NCBI RefSeq assembly: GCF_030867095.1
Contig: NC_081837.1
Location: 18,107,001 to 18,171,000 of the forward strand
Source of the DNA: Alligator mississippiensis
Taxonomy: Eukaryota; Chordata; Crocodylia; Alligatoridae
Length of the DNA stretch: 64,000 bases
Reading direction: 5' to 3'
The position numbers and the translations under genes were made by a program. The notes beneath the pieces are model-generated. The model did not search any database. It saw only the letters and a program-made list of their open reading frames with translations, and was not told the origin of the DNA. Below are positions 43,820 through 57,064 of the stretch, piece after piece. The stretch's first letter is position 1. Every line of letters starts with the position of its first letter.

Positions 43820-44419
43820 GAGCATTAGCACCCACCAGGACAAGGGGGCAGGGTCCCAAGTGCATGCTGGGACCCAGACCATCCTTCCCCCAAGACCAGA
43901 AGCCAGCACCCAGGCAGAGGGCCCCCACCTGGTGCACACCAGCACCCAAACCAGGGCCCTCTGCCTGGGTGATGTGGGTGCACAGAGGCTCGCTGTCCAA
44001 ATCCAGGAGGACACAGGGAGAGGTATGGTGCTTTTCATGTTGTCAGGGTATGGGGGCACTGGGGGTGTCACACACAGTGTTTCCACTGCAGGGCAGGCTG
44101 GCGGGGCTGGGATCCAGGGTGTTTGCAGGTCGGGGAGGGCCTGTTGGTCTTGAATTCAGTCCATGACCCATCTCTGAGCAGTTGCTTCTTGTGCAATCAG
44201 GTGGAAACGCCCCTCCAAGATCATGGAGCAGGGGACACAGACCGCTCCTCTTCCCCCTACAATGGAGGCCAGCACCCAGGCAGAGGGCCCTAGACACGGG
44301 GACACCTCCACCCAGTGTAGGGCCCTCTGCCTGGTAGATGTGGGCTGTGACCCCCCGCCACACTTGTCAGTGAAGACAATTGAATTTCAAGGTCCAAAAA
44401 AACCGGGACAGCGTGAAAG
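43820..44419 (+). pseudogene. Two GTQT-repeat exons, right-arm copy
   Basis: Exons 43820-44022 and 44201-44419 mirror 26053-26255 and 25656-25874. Inverted repeats lie at 43907-43924/43954-43971 (18 bp, perfect) and 44276-44291/44319-44334 (16 bp, perfect). Because of them the opposite strand also reads QAEGP..ALCLG. They belong to the truncated gene copy that begins at 42371. Confidence 0.5.
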
Positions 44420-47400
44420 GTACGATGCTTTCCCTAGTTTGTTTTGCCTTTTTTAAAAAATGTTTTCTGTTCCAAGACATATGAGCCAGATCCAAGAGTT
44501 AGTCCAGTTGTGTCTATGCAGATGGCAGGCAGGAACCAGGGCTAGGCGCAGGCAGCATAGGGAGGAAGGGAGATGGATGTGATAGGACGCCCAGGGCTGG
44601 TCCCTGGTGCGGAGGCAGCGATGGAGAGAGGGGAGGCCTGGGCATGGGGTGGCGGCAGTGGCCGGAGCCTGGTGGTTTGGGGTGAATGCGAGGTGACCAG
44701 TGTCTCTGCCTCCCACCCCCAGGCCTGACACTGTGGCGGAGGGGAGGAGGGGAAGGTCGGGGGCAGCCAGAAGCTGAGTGTCCCCCCTGCACCCCAGCCA
44801 GCCCCAGGCCTGAGGGGCTGCCCCTCCACCAGCCCACATGATGACCGGGTGCCCCCTGCCTCCAGGCCGCTCAGGATGACCTGTCCTGCCTCCGCCAGGG
44901 CCCTAGTGCCCCGGACAGACCGGCTATCTCCTGAGTTGGCCCCTCATTGCCCACCTCTGGGCCCTAAGGTTTGAGCTCAGCGCTATGGTCCAGGCCAGGC
45001 CTGCTGGGACAGAAACCCCGCTGAGCCACGTTCAGAGCCACATCCTGCTCCCTGCTGGGGAGATGCTCCTTTACCCCGTGGTTGTTCCCGGGGGTGAGCG
45101 GAGGAGCCGCACACTGAACTTTCCCTGACTCTGCCCTTCTCCCGCAGGTTCCAGCTCACCTGGCTGCTCCCCTGCTGCTTCACCCAACGGAGGTGAAGCC
45201 CTGCACTCCTCCCCTCCCCGCCCACCCCTGTTGTCCCCTCCCTACGTCCATCGTCCCCTGCCTGATCTGGGATGGGCCCAACTGGACTGGCTGACGTGTG
45301 GAAGAGAGACGTATTGGTTCTGTGACATGATTCTCTTCTCCTGATGCCAAGAGGAACCCCTCTCCAGGAAACCTCTGGATTGCAGGGTCTGACCCAAGAC
45401 TGGGAGGAGATGGCTGCTCTCCACAGTATGCTCTCCCTGCACAATAAGCAGGGCGAGGGACTGGAGTCTCCAGTAACTTGCATAGGTTGTCTCACTGCAC
45501 CAGGGCAGCTTTGGCTTTCACAAGCAGCTTTGAAGGTCCAGTCATCAGTTGGGATGCCTCTGTCCCTGCAGATAGCCCTTGACATTCCGAGCGCTTTCGA
45601 AGCCAAGCCCCAAGTGTCTTCCATGGGAGAAAGACGCAAAATCGCCCCAAGCCTTCCAACAGATGAATGAGTCTGAAATGTGGTGTTGCACTTCCATGGT
45701 ACTTGTAAGATCCTAGAAAGACCAGCAATGAACTGCAGCATACCACAAGTACCTGAAGACTGGGGTTGTGAAGGGAGCAAGAAAATGGCAGGTTTTGTGA
45801 CATGCACAAGGGAGAACCCAGATGTGATTTACTTGCCTAGTGTGCTGGTGTGGGAAATATGCTAAGATGCATGCCAGCTGTGGGGTTCCCTCCTGGGGAG
45901 CTGCCTTTCCTTCAGGAACCTGTGCAAAACACCAGCCTGCCAAGAACAAGACTACCCAGCTAATCTGTCATCGTTACGGCGGTGCCAAACTCTGCCTGCA
46001 AATGCGTGCGAGTAGTTCCCGTCACTTGTCTCTAATTGTGATCTAGTCATCTTTCCCATTTATAGCTGTTTCCACTGTTTTCAGATGCCTGTTTTCTTGC
46101 TGGGCTTGCCAGTTTTTGGAGGATGGCCTGCAGCTTTAGACCATTTGTCTGATGGTGTTGTGACATAACATCAGTACATTAGGCCAAATTTAGTGCTGCT
46201 GTGCAAGACCACCATCACGTCCCAGGACAGGTGTGCCTGCGTGACATTCTTTGGCCCTGAAATCATTCTGCAGTTGGTAAAATCCTCAGGGCTGTTCAGA
46301 ACAGGATGAGCAAGCCTCTGTTTTCATAATCCTTGTATGCTTCTGGCATCCCATGGGTACAGCCTGGAAGTCTGTAGAGCTCCTTAGCTCAAGTGTCTTC
46401 TCACAGTTACAATCCACCTCTATTTGTCTCTCACCTGAGATGCTAGTACTGTCCAGTAGAAAGATGATGTCATTATCCATAAGGGTCTGCCATAGTTTAA
46501 GTCACAAGTGCTAGCTGTACTATCAATTATTATCTGATCTGTACATGCTAGTTGTAGACATGGATGCGCCACATTACATCAGATATATTCTAACCCTATG
46601 TTTCTATTCAGCGATATGCCTTCATCTAATACTGCAATTTCTGTCAGGCCTTGTGAGCTGAGCAGTCACTTTTTGGGTGGGAGCCCAAGGATGCCTATAT
46701 ACTGTAGGAAGCAGTCTTGGTAATTCAGTCGGCGGCAGTCCTAGTAAGCAGGGTTGACCTAGGTGCCCTTCATGGTGCCAGGGGGCATTGAGCTGCTGTT
46801 GTGAATTGTGGAGCTGAGCTACCACCTGTGTGGCCATTAAAGAGCTTTTGCCGGTTTACGTGAGAGTAACCCCCATGCCATGGCCAGGCTCTGCTTTGGG
46901 TAACTACAGTCTGAAACCTGGGTCCCCCAGGAGTTTCAGTTTGATGCAACATCCTTTTTCCCTTATTGTCCCTTGTCGCTGAGCTTTGTATCATTGCAGT
47001 TGGCTGCATCCACAGGGGCAATGGTAGCTCGCCAGTAGGTGATGCGATTCATGTCTGAAGTTGGTGAGCCCATATCATCCTGAAAATGATTTGGGATGAA
47101 CAACAGCTGTTTAATTGTAAAGCTCTGCCCAGTGCCCCGAGTTTTCAAGATGACTTCCTCTGGGATTCGTGCACAGAACCCACATCTCGCGTCAGAGACA
47201 AACTGCAGGCCTATAATGACACTGCCATGGAAGAGGTTTACCCTTTTGTGTTTTTCAGCTCAGTTATAAGTATAAAAAGATCCAGGCAAGCATTGTGTCC
47301 TTTTACCACAGATAACTGTCCCCTTAGTCAGGGAATGCGTCACACACTCAGCTGAAAAAAAAGAGTACTGTTTAAAATGATATCCAGTAGATTTGAATTA

Positions 47401-47642
47401 GAAAAATAGATTTGTACTAGAAAACCCAATAGATTTTTATTAGAAAAATGCACCCCAGAAAGTTAACTTGTTTTCCCTCTATTTTTATGCTTTTATGCCT
47501 TTGTTTATGTAAAGGGTCCTTGGCATAGGTGAAGGTTGCTGGCTTGAGAAGTTGGGGGCCAGGAGAGGCGGGCTGGTCAGCTGAGCAGCCACGTTTCACT
47601 TTTGGCTTGGAATGGTTTTTATTTGACAAGGCAAAAATATGC
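44420..47642. other. Unassigned DNA; candidate terminal exon at 45148-45196
   Basis: Mirror of 22433-25655. A CTCCCGCAG acceptor precedes the short frame FQLTWLLPCCFTQRR ending in TGA at 45194-45196. No other gene or repeat is recognised. Confidence 0.4.
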
Positions 47643-49151
47643 TGTCGCAGGGCACCTCGGTGCCTGCTCCTAGAGAGTGGAAACTGCCAGGGAGAGAGAG
47701 AGCGAGCCCTGGCAGGACATAACGAGCCCAGCTGTGGGTTGTCAGGGATAGAGCACCGCTGCGGGTTGCCGGGGCATCTAGGGAGGGCCAGCTGTCTGCA
47801 GGAGGCAGGGCCTGGTCCTTATAAAGCCCAGGGCTGAGGCCAGGCTGAGCAGCCGGAGGGGCAGGGGCAGGGGCAGGGGCAGGGGCAGGGGCAGGGGCAG
47901 GGGCAGGGGCAGGGGCTGGGGCTGGGGCTGGGGCTGGGGCTGGCGCTCCTGGAGCTAGGATGCGAGCATTACAGGAACCGCTCTAGCTGGGTGAAGGATG
48001 GCAACCTGGAGAGGTTTGATCACCATGGTTCTGCCAGGAGGCTTTGTGTTTGAGTTATAGCCAGGAGGCTCGAGTTTATGTTCGGCTTTGATATTACACC
48101 GGTGGTTTGGGTGAGGCTATAGTAGTAGGAGGAGGCTTCATAGGGACCCACAGGGGGTGGGAGCCTGGCGCCAGTGAGGGCGCAGTATTCTAAGGGGGAA
48201 CCCCAGTGGTATGGGAACCCCGGCACCAGTGAGGGCACAACTTGCGGGGTGCGTAGACCCCAGCCCCAGAGAGGGGCGGCTTTGAGAAGCCCCAGCACGG
48301 GCACGACAAGCCCCAGAGGGGGGGCAGTGTTATTAGGAAGCCCAATAGGGGCCCAGCGAGCCCTAGAGAGGGGGCAATATTATTAGGAAGCCCAGTGCGG
48401 GCGCAGGGAGCCTCTGAAGAAGGACTAGTGCGGCAATAAACCCCGGAGCAGGGTGGTGCGCTGCGGTTGCCCCCAGCGAGAGGGGGTAGTGGCGCGGTGA
48501 GCCCTGGGAGAAGGGGGTAGCAGTGCGGTGGGCCCGAGAGTCAGGGGGTGTTGCCGAGAAGTCCCCAGAGTGGGCGCAGAGAGCCCCAGACGGGGGGCTG
48601 TATTTTAGAAGTCCGAGTTCGGGCGACATTGCAGGGAAAGCCCCAGGAGGGGGCACTATTGTAAAGGCCCCAGACAGGGGGCAACACTATAGAGAAGGCC
48701 CCAGAAAGGGGCAACATTACAGGGAGGCCCCGAGTGGGCTCAGAGAGCCCAAGAGAGGGCAGTACAGCAGAGGAGGCCCCAGAGAGCGGGCGAGAGTACG
48801 TAGAGGAGGCCCGAGAGACAGGCAGTATATATAGAGAGAGAGACATACCAGCGTCTATCCCATCAGCGAGGCTTGGGGCGTGGTATTAGGGGTTGGTAGG
48901 AGCCACGCGTAGCCCATAAGGCTAGGGTGCCTGGACAGCACCCAGTATACACGGAGACCCCTGGTGGGTCCAGGAGAACGCAGGGACGGAGGTCCCAGCT
49001 AACCGTGCCTAGGAGATGTAAGGCAGCCTCCCAATATATACTGAACATGAAAGACGTGGTGGGCGAGAATAGAGGGTGCCCTTGGGCCAAATAGGCATGG
49101 AGAGGGGGCCTTAAGGAGACCACAGCCCTCCTGGAGGACCCCGCCGTGACA
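47643..49151 (+). mobile_element. Long minisatellite-rich solo LTR, right-arm copy
   Basis: TGTCGCAGGG to CCGTGACA, 1509 bp, with TATGC target duplications at 47638-47642 and 49152-49156 and a TTATAAAG box at 47819-47826. It mirrors 20918-22432. Confidence 0.82.
47858..47943 (+). repeat. Hexamer microsatellite (GGGGCA/GGGGCT)n
   Basis: GGGGCA units are followed by GGGGCT units. The tract is one unit shorter than, and arranged differently from, the mirror tract at 22124-22218. Confidence 0.9.
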
Positions 49152-49723
49152 TATGCGATGAATAAAATAAAGGCACATGTGGTGCTGTCGAGGGGATCTG
49201 ATGGGGCAGTTGTTTTTATTTCAGTAGGCTGCAGTCCTGCCTCAGACCCTGCCCGTCATTGCCTCTCCAAGCTCCTGGGATAAGGGCAAAGTCAGTGAAG
49301 TGTATAGGAGTGCATCTTGGTCCCCCTAACCTCTATGGGAAATTTTCTTTTGACTCTGTAAAAACATGACCTTTGGGTTTGTCCTCAAACAAAATCAGTC
49401 CCTTCTCCAGTTCCTGCCCAGGATTGTCTCTGAACCCTCCTGCAGATAACCTGGGCCTTCCTGCGCTGTTGCATGTGAGGGCAGGCTGGGCAGCTTGCTG
49501 GGAAAACCTGCAAGGCCAGACACTGGGCACAGCACAGGTAAGTGAAGGAAGACCTGCTGTTCTGGATCAGCACATGAGAGCTCAGGTGGCTCTGCTTGTA
49601 CGTGCTGGGCCGATATACCGCACATCCGGTCCTTCTCAGCTGGTTGATATGATCACTGCACATCTGCCATAATAAACTCCTGCAAGTGTTTGCAGCCATG
49701 TCATTTGCACCCGTGTCGTTTTA
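49152..49723. other. Unassigned DNA
   Basis: Mirror of 20346-20917. It ends with AATAAACTCC and a short hydrophobic frame; no gene is recognised. Confidence 0.4.
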
Positions 49724-50999
49724 TTGGCTGGTGGAGGGCCTGGGGGCAGAAACAGGTAATCTGGTGGCCACGCCAGACAAGAAAGCAGATATTTTCAACA
49801 GTTTCTTTGCCTCTGTTTTCCTGAACAGGGACCAGGATATCCCACCTACCAGATGTAGGGACAATCTTGGGGATAGCTTTATCAAGCCTTCAGTCAGTGC
49901 AGATGTAGTTAGGGATCTTCTGGAAGGGCTTAAATCTGCAGGTCCAGATGCCCTCCACCCAACGGTGTTGAGGGAGTTGTCATCGCGGAGCCTTTGGCCT
50001 GGCTGTTTGAGCATTCATGGTCATCTGGCCAGGTGCCGAGGGATTGGGAAATGGCTAATGTTGTCCTATTTTTAAGAAGGGGAGGAAGGAGGACCCAAGT
50101 AATTATAGGCCAGTAAGCCTCACCTTGGTGCTCGGGAAGCTCTTGGAGAGAATCATCAAGGAGCACATCTGTGGGGGCCAGCAGGGGAGATCATGCTCAG
50201 GGGCAATCAGCATGGCTTCACCAAAGGCAGGTCCTGCCAGACCAACCCTGATTGCCTTTTATGACCAAGTAACTAAATCCTTGGATGATGGTGTCATTGT
50301 GGACGTAGTCTTTCTGGACTTGAAGAAGGTCTTTGACACTCTCTCACCCCATTCTCATCTATAAATTAAGTGACTGTGCATTGATGCATGCACAGTTGGA
50401 TGGGTAAAACATTGGCTGATGGGGCGCACCTAGAGAGTAGTGGTGGACGAGTTGTACTCAAACTGGTAGATGTGAGCAGTGGGGTACCCCAGGGCTTGGT
50501 CTTTGGGCCCGCACTGATGGGGTAATAAGTAAAGGGCCTATGTGGTTCTTACTTTCAGGAAGCAGAAGGAGGAACGGGGTAATTATAGGCTGGTTAGTCT
50601 CACCTCTCTCCTTGGCAAGACCTTTGAGAATATTGTTAAGAATCCCATTTGTGAGGGACCAGCAGGTAAAATAATGGTAAGGGGCAATCACCATGGGTTT
50701 ATAGCAGGGAGATCCTGCCTGACTAGCCTGGTTTCATTTTATGACCAGGTCACAAAATGCTTGGCTGAAGGAAGAGAGGTAGATGTTATTTACTTAGATT
50801 TTAAAAAGGCCTTTGACACAGTGTCACAGCCAATTCTGATAAATAAACTAAACAGTTGCACTGTAGGTTATTACACAGTTCGGTGGGTAGAAAATTGGCT
50901 TATGGGACACCCCCAGAGAGCGGTGGTGGCCGGGTCAGTTTCTACCTGGAGAAATGTGGGCAACGGAGCCCCCAAGGCACTGTCCTGGGACCAGTACTG
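49724..50999 (+). mobile_element. Two adjoining CR1 fragments, right-arm copy
   Basis: Mirror of 19070-20345: two partial CR1 ORF2 copies in the same orientation, the second cut at the GTVLGPVL block. Confidence 0.87.
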
Positions 51000-51270
51000 G
51001 GGCCCAGACCATCCTGCCCCCAAGACCAGAAGCCAGCATCCAGGCAGAGGGCCCCCACCTGGTGCACACCAGCACCCAAACCAGGGCCCTCTGCCTGGGT
51101 GACGTGGGCACGCAGACAGAGGCTCGCCGCTGTCCAATTCCGGGAGGACACAGGGAGAGGTATGGTGCTTTTCATACTGTCAGTGTGTGGGGGAACTGGG
51201 GGTGTCGCACGCAGCGTTCCTGCTGCAGGACAGGCTGGCAGGGCTGGGAGCAGGGGTGCAGAGAGGCTGC
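51000..51270 (+). pseudogene. Copied GTQT exon and intron start, right-arm copy
   Basis: Mirror of 18799-19069. It retains both GTQT motifs and a phase-2 donor at 51159/51160. A 15-bp inverted repeat lies at 51040-51054/51084-51098. Confidence 0.75.
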
Positions 51271-52368
51271 TCCTGGCAGGGGAAACATCATGTATCTGGG
51301 TCCAGGAAGGCAGTTTTCCTTAAGTGTTTCAGGGGGAAACTGTTCTTCTGGTGTGGTTTAGTACCTGCCAAGGTGTTGGGGCTTAAAGCCCACTTTATAG
51401 AAATGGGAGGCTCCTCCCTTGCATGCTTCTGCGGTCATATGGCTGAGGGCAGGCAAAACTTGGGGGCATCCAACCCCCAAGCCTCTGGGCTTGGGCCTGC
51501 ACGTAGGATAACTGCCAAAAGACTTTGGAAATATCTGAAGCCCTTGGTGAGGGTGGAGGATGTTTGCCGGTGTAGGGCCACTAATGGGTCTGGGCTGACT
51601 CGCTGATCTGTACTTCATTTGGCTGATTTGGCTTGGAATATAAAAACATTCTTTAAAAAAGAAAGTGTGCCTCAAAGAATGCTAAAGCGGTTTTGTTGAC
51701 ATGGCCTTTTGCCACAGCTAGCCAGCGCGGCAATGGCTTTTCTCATGCTAAACGCTTCCTGCCATTTTTGTTGGGATCTTTCTGCTTTGTAAAGAAATGG
51801 ACCATATCTACATCCTAAGTTAGGCCTAGGGCCAGGGAGCCAAGGTGCTGTGGAATTGTCCACATATAGACAGGCCCCCAACCAAAAATATTAAGACAAC
51901 TGTGTCCTAGAGAAGGCAGGCAGCCTGAGTCTCATTTCCTCCCTTACTGTGTTCCCTGTATCATGGAGCCATGCAGGTGCTTTCCCTAGCCTTGGTGTAA
52001 GGCAGAGCAATATCCAAGCTATAGTAAGTGAATGAGCTGCTTCCAAAGGCTCCCCTAGACCCAGGACAGAAGGTCTTGCCTACAGCATAGGAGATTCAGT
52101 GGGAGCGTCTACACGTGCCTTTCGGGGGCAAAACTCCTGGGTGCATGTGTGCAAGCACATCCAGATGACAGCACACTGAGCCAAGTCACAGCAGCACTAG
52201 CTGGCAGGGCCAACCCGGCTCTGGGGCACCTGGCACTGGGCACCAGGGCCCTGACTCTACCCCTGCTGCCAGCCCCAGCCCTACCCCAAGCACTCATGTG
52301 TGAGCAGGGCCAGGAGGAGCAGGGCCCAGACCAGGGCGGTCATGGTGCACTGGTTCTGAGCACCCTAG
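51271..52368. other. Unassigned DNA
   Basis: Mirror of 17701-18798; nothing recognised. Confidence 0.45.
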
Positions 52369-52952
52369 TGTTGCACAAATGCTAGTTTCGTGCCCCTGGA
52401 GGCTTGTCCAATTTACCTCAAGGAGAGAGTCACACACTCAGGCTGGGTCCAACTCGAGTTTATTGTTTGCAAACAAGTTCGACAGAGGAGCTCAGCTGCT
52501 CAAAGCAAAGTCGACCCCGAGCCGTGCCCGAGGTTCCATTTTTATAGCTAACATGAACAATAGATTCCAGCGTGGCAATTTGTAATTGGTTACATTTTTC
52601 TGCAAAGTTTAGTACATGCGTAGTCCTAACACGGAACTGCGGCAAAAAGGCCTGCCGCATGCGCAGTTCAAAGAGGAACTGCAGCAAAATTAATGCCTTT
52701 TAGTAACCTTGTATCTTGGTGTAACTCTAGGGCAATGAGCAAGTATGATGGTTGTAACATGAGTTATGTGCAGAGCAAGAGTTAATTTGTGTGTTCCAAC
52801 AGGAGGCCTTGAGACTTATCATAAGCGAGCGTTTAGCCAGACTGTTCCTTATTATGACACTGCTTTTCTACTGTAGGAAAAAAAGCAGTTCACAGTTTAA
52901 CCATTAGACCTTGTGCAGTTTGCACAAAGGATCATGAAACATTTTTACCACA
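52369..52952 (-). mobile_element. Solo LTR, 584 bp, right-arm copy
   Basis: Mirror of 17117-17700, with CTAG duplications on both sides. Confidence 0.88.
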
Positions 52953-53423
52953 CTAGGGCAGGATCGAACTAAGCAGGATCAAACTGGGATTTTCCTAGAG
53001 GGAGTGTGCCAGGGCCAGGCCAGGGGAGGCTGGGACAGGTGAGAGGGCACGTGTACCTATCTGTCCCTGGGCTTACCCTCCCTGTCCCTGCTGGGGAAGC
53101 CTGGGCAAGTTCTTTTGGATTCGCCATCACGCTCCTTTGGATGTGAGCACAGTTTGTGGTATATGGCATGTACCTTCAAGGGGCAGCAATGGGACCACCC
53201 AGTCTCTCGCTGTGATACCCTGCGGGTGCAGTTTGTGGTGGTGGGTAGTTGTAGTTCTCCCTACATGATGTAAGCATGTGAGTTGATGACTCCTGTTGCT
53301 AATCAAGACAAAGCTGTTTCCCACCCCACCAGTCTCTGCTGAATGGTTACTTGAGCAGGACCCCAAAGGCATGGAGGTCTGAGTGAGTCCCCCATCCCTG
53401 GGAGCCAATGGCATATAACAAAC
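52953..53423. other. Unassigned; one copy of the 50-bp motif
   Basis: Mirror of 16647-17116. The motif stands at about 53374-53429. Confidence 0.45.
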
Positions 53424-54610
53424 CACTGGGAATGAGTGGTCATTCCTTAAGAAGATGATCCTCCAAGCCCAAAGGGTGACAGCCCCAATGCGAATCAAAG
53501 GGGGCAAGAGTGCTCAAAAGCCCCCATGGCTCACCAAAGGCATTCAGGAGCATCTGAAAGCTAAAAAGGAGGGCTACACCCAGTGGAAGGGAGGGGCCAT
53601 CACCAAGGAGGATTACACCTCCATTGCTCGATACTGTAGCGGGGCTGTTAGGAAGGCCAAGACGGAGACAGAACTAGCAAACCCAGATCAAAGATAAGAA
53701 TTAGTCCTCTTTTAAATACATACTGGGTAGAAGACGGTACCAGGTAACGTGGGGCCCCTGCAGGACACGCTTGGCAATCTGGTGCTTGCACCAGATGATA
53801 AAGCTGACCTCTTTAACAAATTCTTTGCCTCCATTTCTCTGAGCAGGGACTGGGACATCCCCCCACTGGGATCCCGGGTGGACTCAGGAGAGGCACTGCC
53901 AGGCCTAGGGTCAGGGAGGACCAAGTTAGGGAATTTCTGGAGGGGCTGCACATGTTCAAAGCAGCAGGTCCAGAAGATCTCTGCCCCAGAGTGCTGAGGG
54001 AATTAGCAGGGGTCATTGCGGGAGCCCTGGCACAGCTTTACGAGCACTCGTGGTGCTCTGGCCAGGTGCCAGAGGATTGGAAAAGGGCCAATGTGGTCCC
54101 CATTTTCAAAAAAGGAAGGAAGGAGGACCCAGGAAACTAGAGGCCCATTAGTCTTACCTTGGTCCTCAGGACGCTCTTATCCAGGAGCACATCTGTGAGG
54201 GACCAGTAGGGGAGATTATGCTTAAGGGCAACCAACATGGGTTCATTACAGGTAGATGCTGTCAGACCAACCTGGTTGCCTTCTATGTCCAAGTCACAAA
54301 ATCCTTGGACGCAGGTGTCATAGTGGACATAGTCTTTCTGGACTTTAGGAAGGCCTTCGACACTGACTCTCACCCCATTCTCATCCAAAAATTAAGCGAC
54401 TGTGGCATTGATGCCTGCACAGTCAGGTGGGTCGCAAATTGGCTAGAGGGACCGCACCCAGAGAGTGGTGGAGGACGGGTCATTTTCAACCTGGAGGGAC
54501 GTGGGCAGTGGGGTCCCCCAGGACTCGGTCCTCAGGCCCGCACTGTTCAACATCTTCATCAGCAACTTGGACAAGGGGGTGAAAAGCACCTTGTTCAAAT
54601 TTGCAGAGGA
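53424..54610 (+). mobile_element. CR1 LINE ORF2 middle part, right-arm copy
   Basis: Mirror of 15459-16646; RT text up to KSTLFKFAEE, then a break into the foreign segment. Confidence 0.88.
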
Positions 54611-54766
54611 GACCTGGGACCTGGAGCTGGGAGGTGGGGACTTACCTGAGACAGGTGGTAACAACCAACCGCTGGGATCCCCAGGGCCCAGCTCTAGGAG
54701 CCCTGCCTGGCCCCAGGGCTTGGGGGGCCGCCAGCCCTGCATCATGGGGAGATGGGAACTCACTGC
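54611..54766 (+). repeat. Copied gene-region segment fused to CR1, right-arm copy
   Basis: Mirror of 15303-15458; homologous to 27747-27901. The second copy of the 50-bp motif follows. Confidence 0.7.
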
Positions 54767-54829
54767 ACAGAGGTCTGAGTCAGTCCCCCATCCCGGGGAC
54801 CCAGTGGCATAGAGCAAACACTATAAGGT

Positions 54830-57064
54830 GTCACAAGTGACTTGTCTCTTGGAGGAGTCATCAGCAGCCTGATTAAGGGGCTTAAGCTTGTCGTTCAAAG
54901 AGAAAAAATGGAGCATTTCAAACCTCCCCCAGATTTTTCCTTTGCTGGAAATCTTGGGGAGAATTGGAGGAGATGGGAACAGAAGCTTAGGTTACACCTT
55001 GCAGTCACAAAGGCTGAGGAAGAGGCAGAGGATTATAAAATTGCAGCCAGGCTTCACTGCATTGGGATAAAGTCCTAGGTATTTACGACAGTATACAGGG
55101 CGTGTTTGCAGACTCTAATAACAAAACCCTTCCAGAGGTGATGGCAGCATTCGAGAACTACTGCCAACCTGGGAAAAACCCTGTCTTTGAAAGGTAGCAG
55201 TTCTGGCAACTTAGGTACAATGGGATGCGGAAGGATAGATGATTTTGTTTCAGAGCTCAGAAGCAGAGCACAGCATTGTGAATTTGCACTTGCTGAGGAT
55301 GTTACGTTGAGGGACTAAATTATCTTCAGCATAACTTCCTGCAAACTCAAAGAAAAGCTGCTGGAAACCCCTCCATCACCCTACCCCTGGCTGTGGATAT
55401 CTGCAGAGCAAAGGCTCTCACAAGTGCTCAGGCCCGAGTTATGTCTGCAGAAGCAAGTGTGCACACAGTGGAGCAAAAGCCAAGCTGCCAGAGCACTTTG
55501 CAAAAATGAAGCAAGCCATCAGTGAAGTTTGCCGCACAGGTGCTGTTGTGTCTTCTTGTGTTTTTGTTGTACTGTCCCTTGAAGGCCAAAGCCCTGCTGT
55601 TCAGCACTGTAGGATTCAGTGACTTTGGGGCAGTTTTGCAGCTCTGGGGACTCCCTGCTCTCTGCCATGAGGAGCCAGAGGCTTTCTTGGTGCCTCTCCC
55701 TGCACAGGACTGGGCTGGGTCATGTCAGCGGCAGAGCAAGTATACGTTATGCATATATCTACTGAGGGCAATTGTTGGATCCATCTGGATATGATTCAAG
55801 ATAGTTATCATAATAAATTACTATTAGTTCAACCCAGAAGTGTCCAGAGCATTGACGCTGAACTCACAACATAGCATCTGGCAATGAGCATGGGATCCTT
55901 TGCTGAAAAGGCCCCCCTAGATTGTGGGATGACGTTCTGAGACCAGGCTGTGTTTTGTGATGAGAGGGAAGTTTTCTTCTTCTTCTTCTTTTCTCCCTAT
56001 TATGGCTGATGTTAATTAAAATGGTCACACTGGGGCCCGTACAATTGATGTGAGCAGCCAGCTCCTTGGGGCTGTCCAGCGGGAAGGCTATCCGATTACC
56101 TGGAAGCCAACGTACTGGAAAATCCAGCACAGAAGCGCACGATCCTCCGGAGAGTCTGCGGTGCCAAAATATTTGCCATTGTCCGTTCCCCCCCAGTACC
56201 TGCCTTACCAAACACTAAGTCTTATGCTGAACTAACTGCCCCACTAAAGGCCCATTTTTGCCCACGATCATCTGTTACCCTGCAGAGATTTCATTTATTA
56301 AATGGGACCAAAGGGCAAGCGAAGGCATAGCAGATCACATGGCTGAGCTCCACCCCCTTGCCGAATTTTGGGAGAGTGGGGGTCTCCTGGATGACTGCTT
56401 CATGACTGTCTTGTCTGTGGGGTTCAAGATAAAGCAATCCAACGTTTCCTGCTCAAATTTGACTTTGGCTACTGAACAAGAAAAAACCTTGGCAGCTGAA
56501 GCAGCATCCCATAATGTGAGAGAAATTGGCCAGGTGTTCTCCAGTCATGTCCGCTTCCTCCAAAAAGATCAAGAATCAGATCACCACCAGCAAAATCAGT
56601 GCATCATACCCTCACCAACTGCATCACATAAGCAGATTAATCCACAGACATGTTTCAGTTGTGGCGGCCAACATAGACGAAGGGAGCCAGCATCAGGAAG
56701 ACGGAGTATCGTGCCTGCAAGAAGAAGGGCCACGCAGAGAGGGTTTGCTGCTCGAGGGCCAGTTCCAGGAGACAAAAACACTGCGGCAAAAGTATTCACT
56801 GCAAAACCACTCACACATTAGACTTGTCCCCGCTAAATGAATGGAAAGGCAAGCAAAATAGAAGTGGACTCGGGTTCAGGAGTATCCCTTATAGGTGAAA
56901 ACACATTCTTCCAGTTGTTTCGACACCTCTCCCCAAGTTACTGAAACCTGAGCGTCACCTGCGTGACTGTAATGGAGAGAGCGTGGAAACGTTGGGGAGC
57001 TGCAGTGTCAATGCCCACTACGGATCTGTTCGACAGCATCTACCCGTCATTGTCAACAAGAGTT
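54830..57064 (+). mobile_element. Ty3/gypsy gag-side remnant, right-arm copy
   Basis: Mirror of 13005-15240. The gag start-like text begins at about 54908, with a zinc-knuckle region near 56655. Fossil with several breaks. Confidence 0.75.

Noticed and set aside
43907-43971. The exon hairpin as a microRNA gene
   Set aside because: The stem is only 18 bp with a 29-nt loop and lies in a coding exon; too short and without the usual flanking stem.
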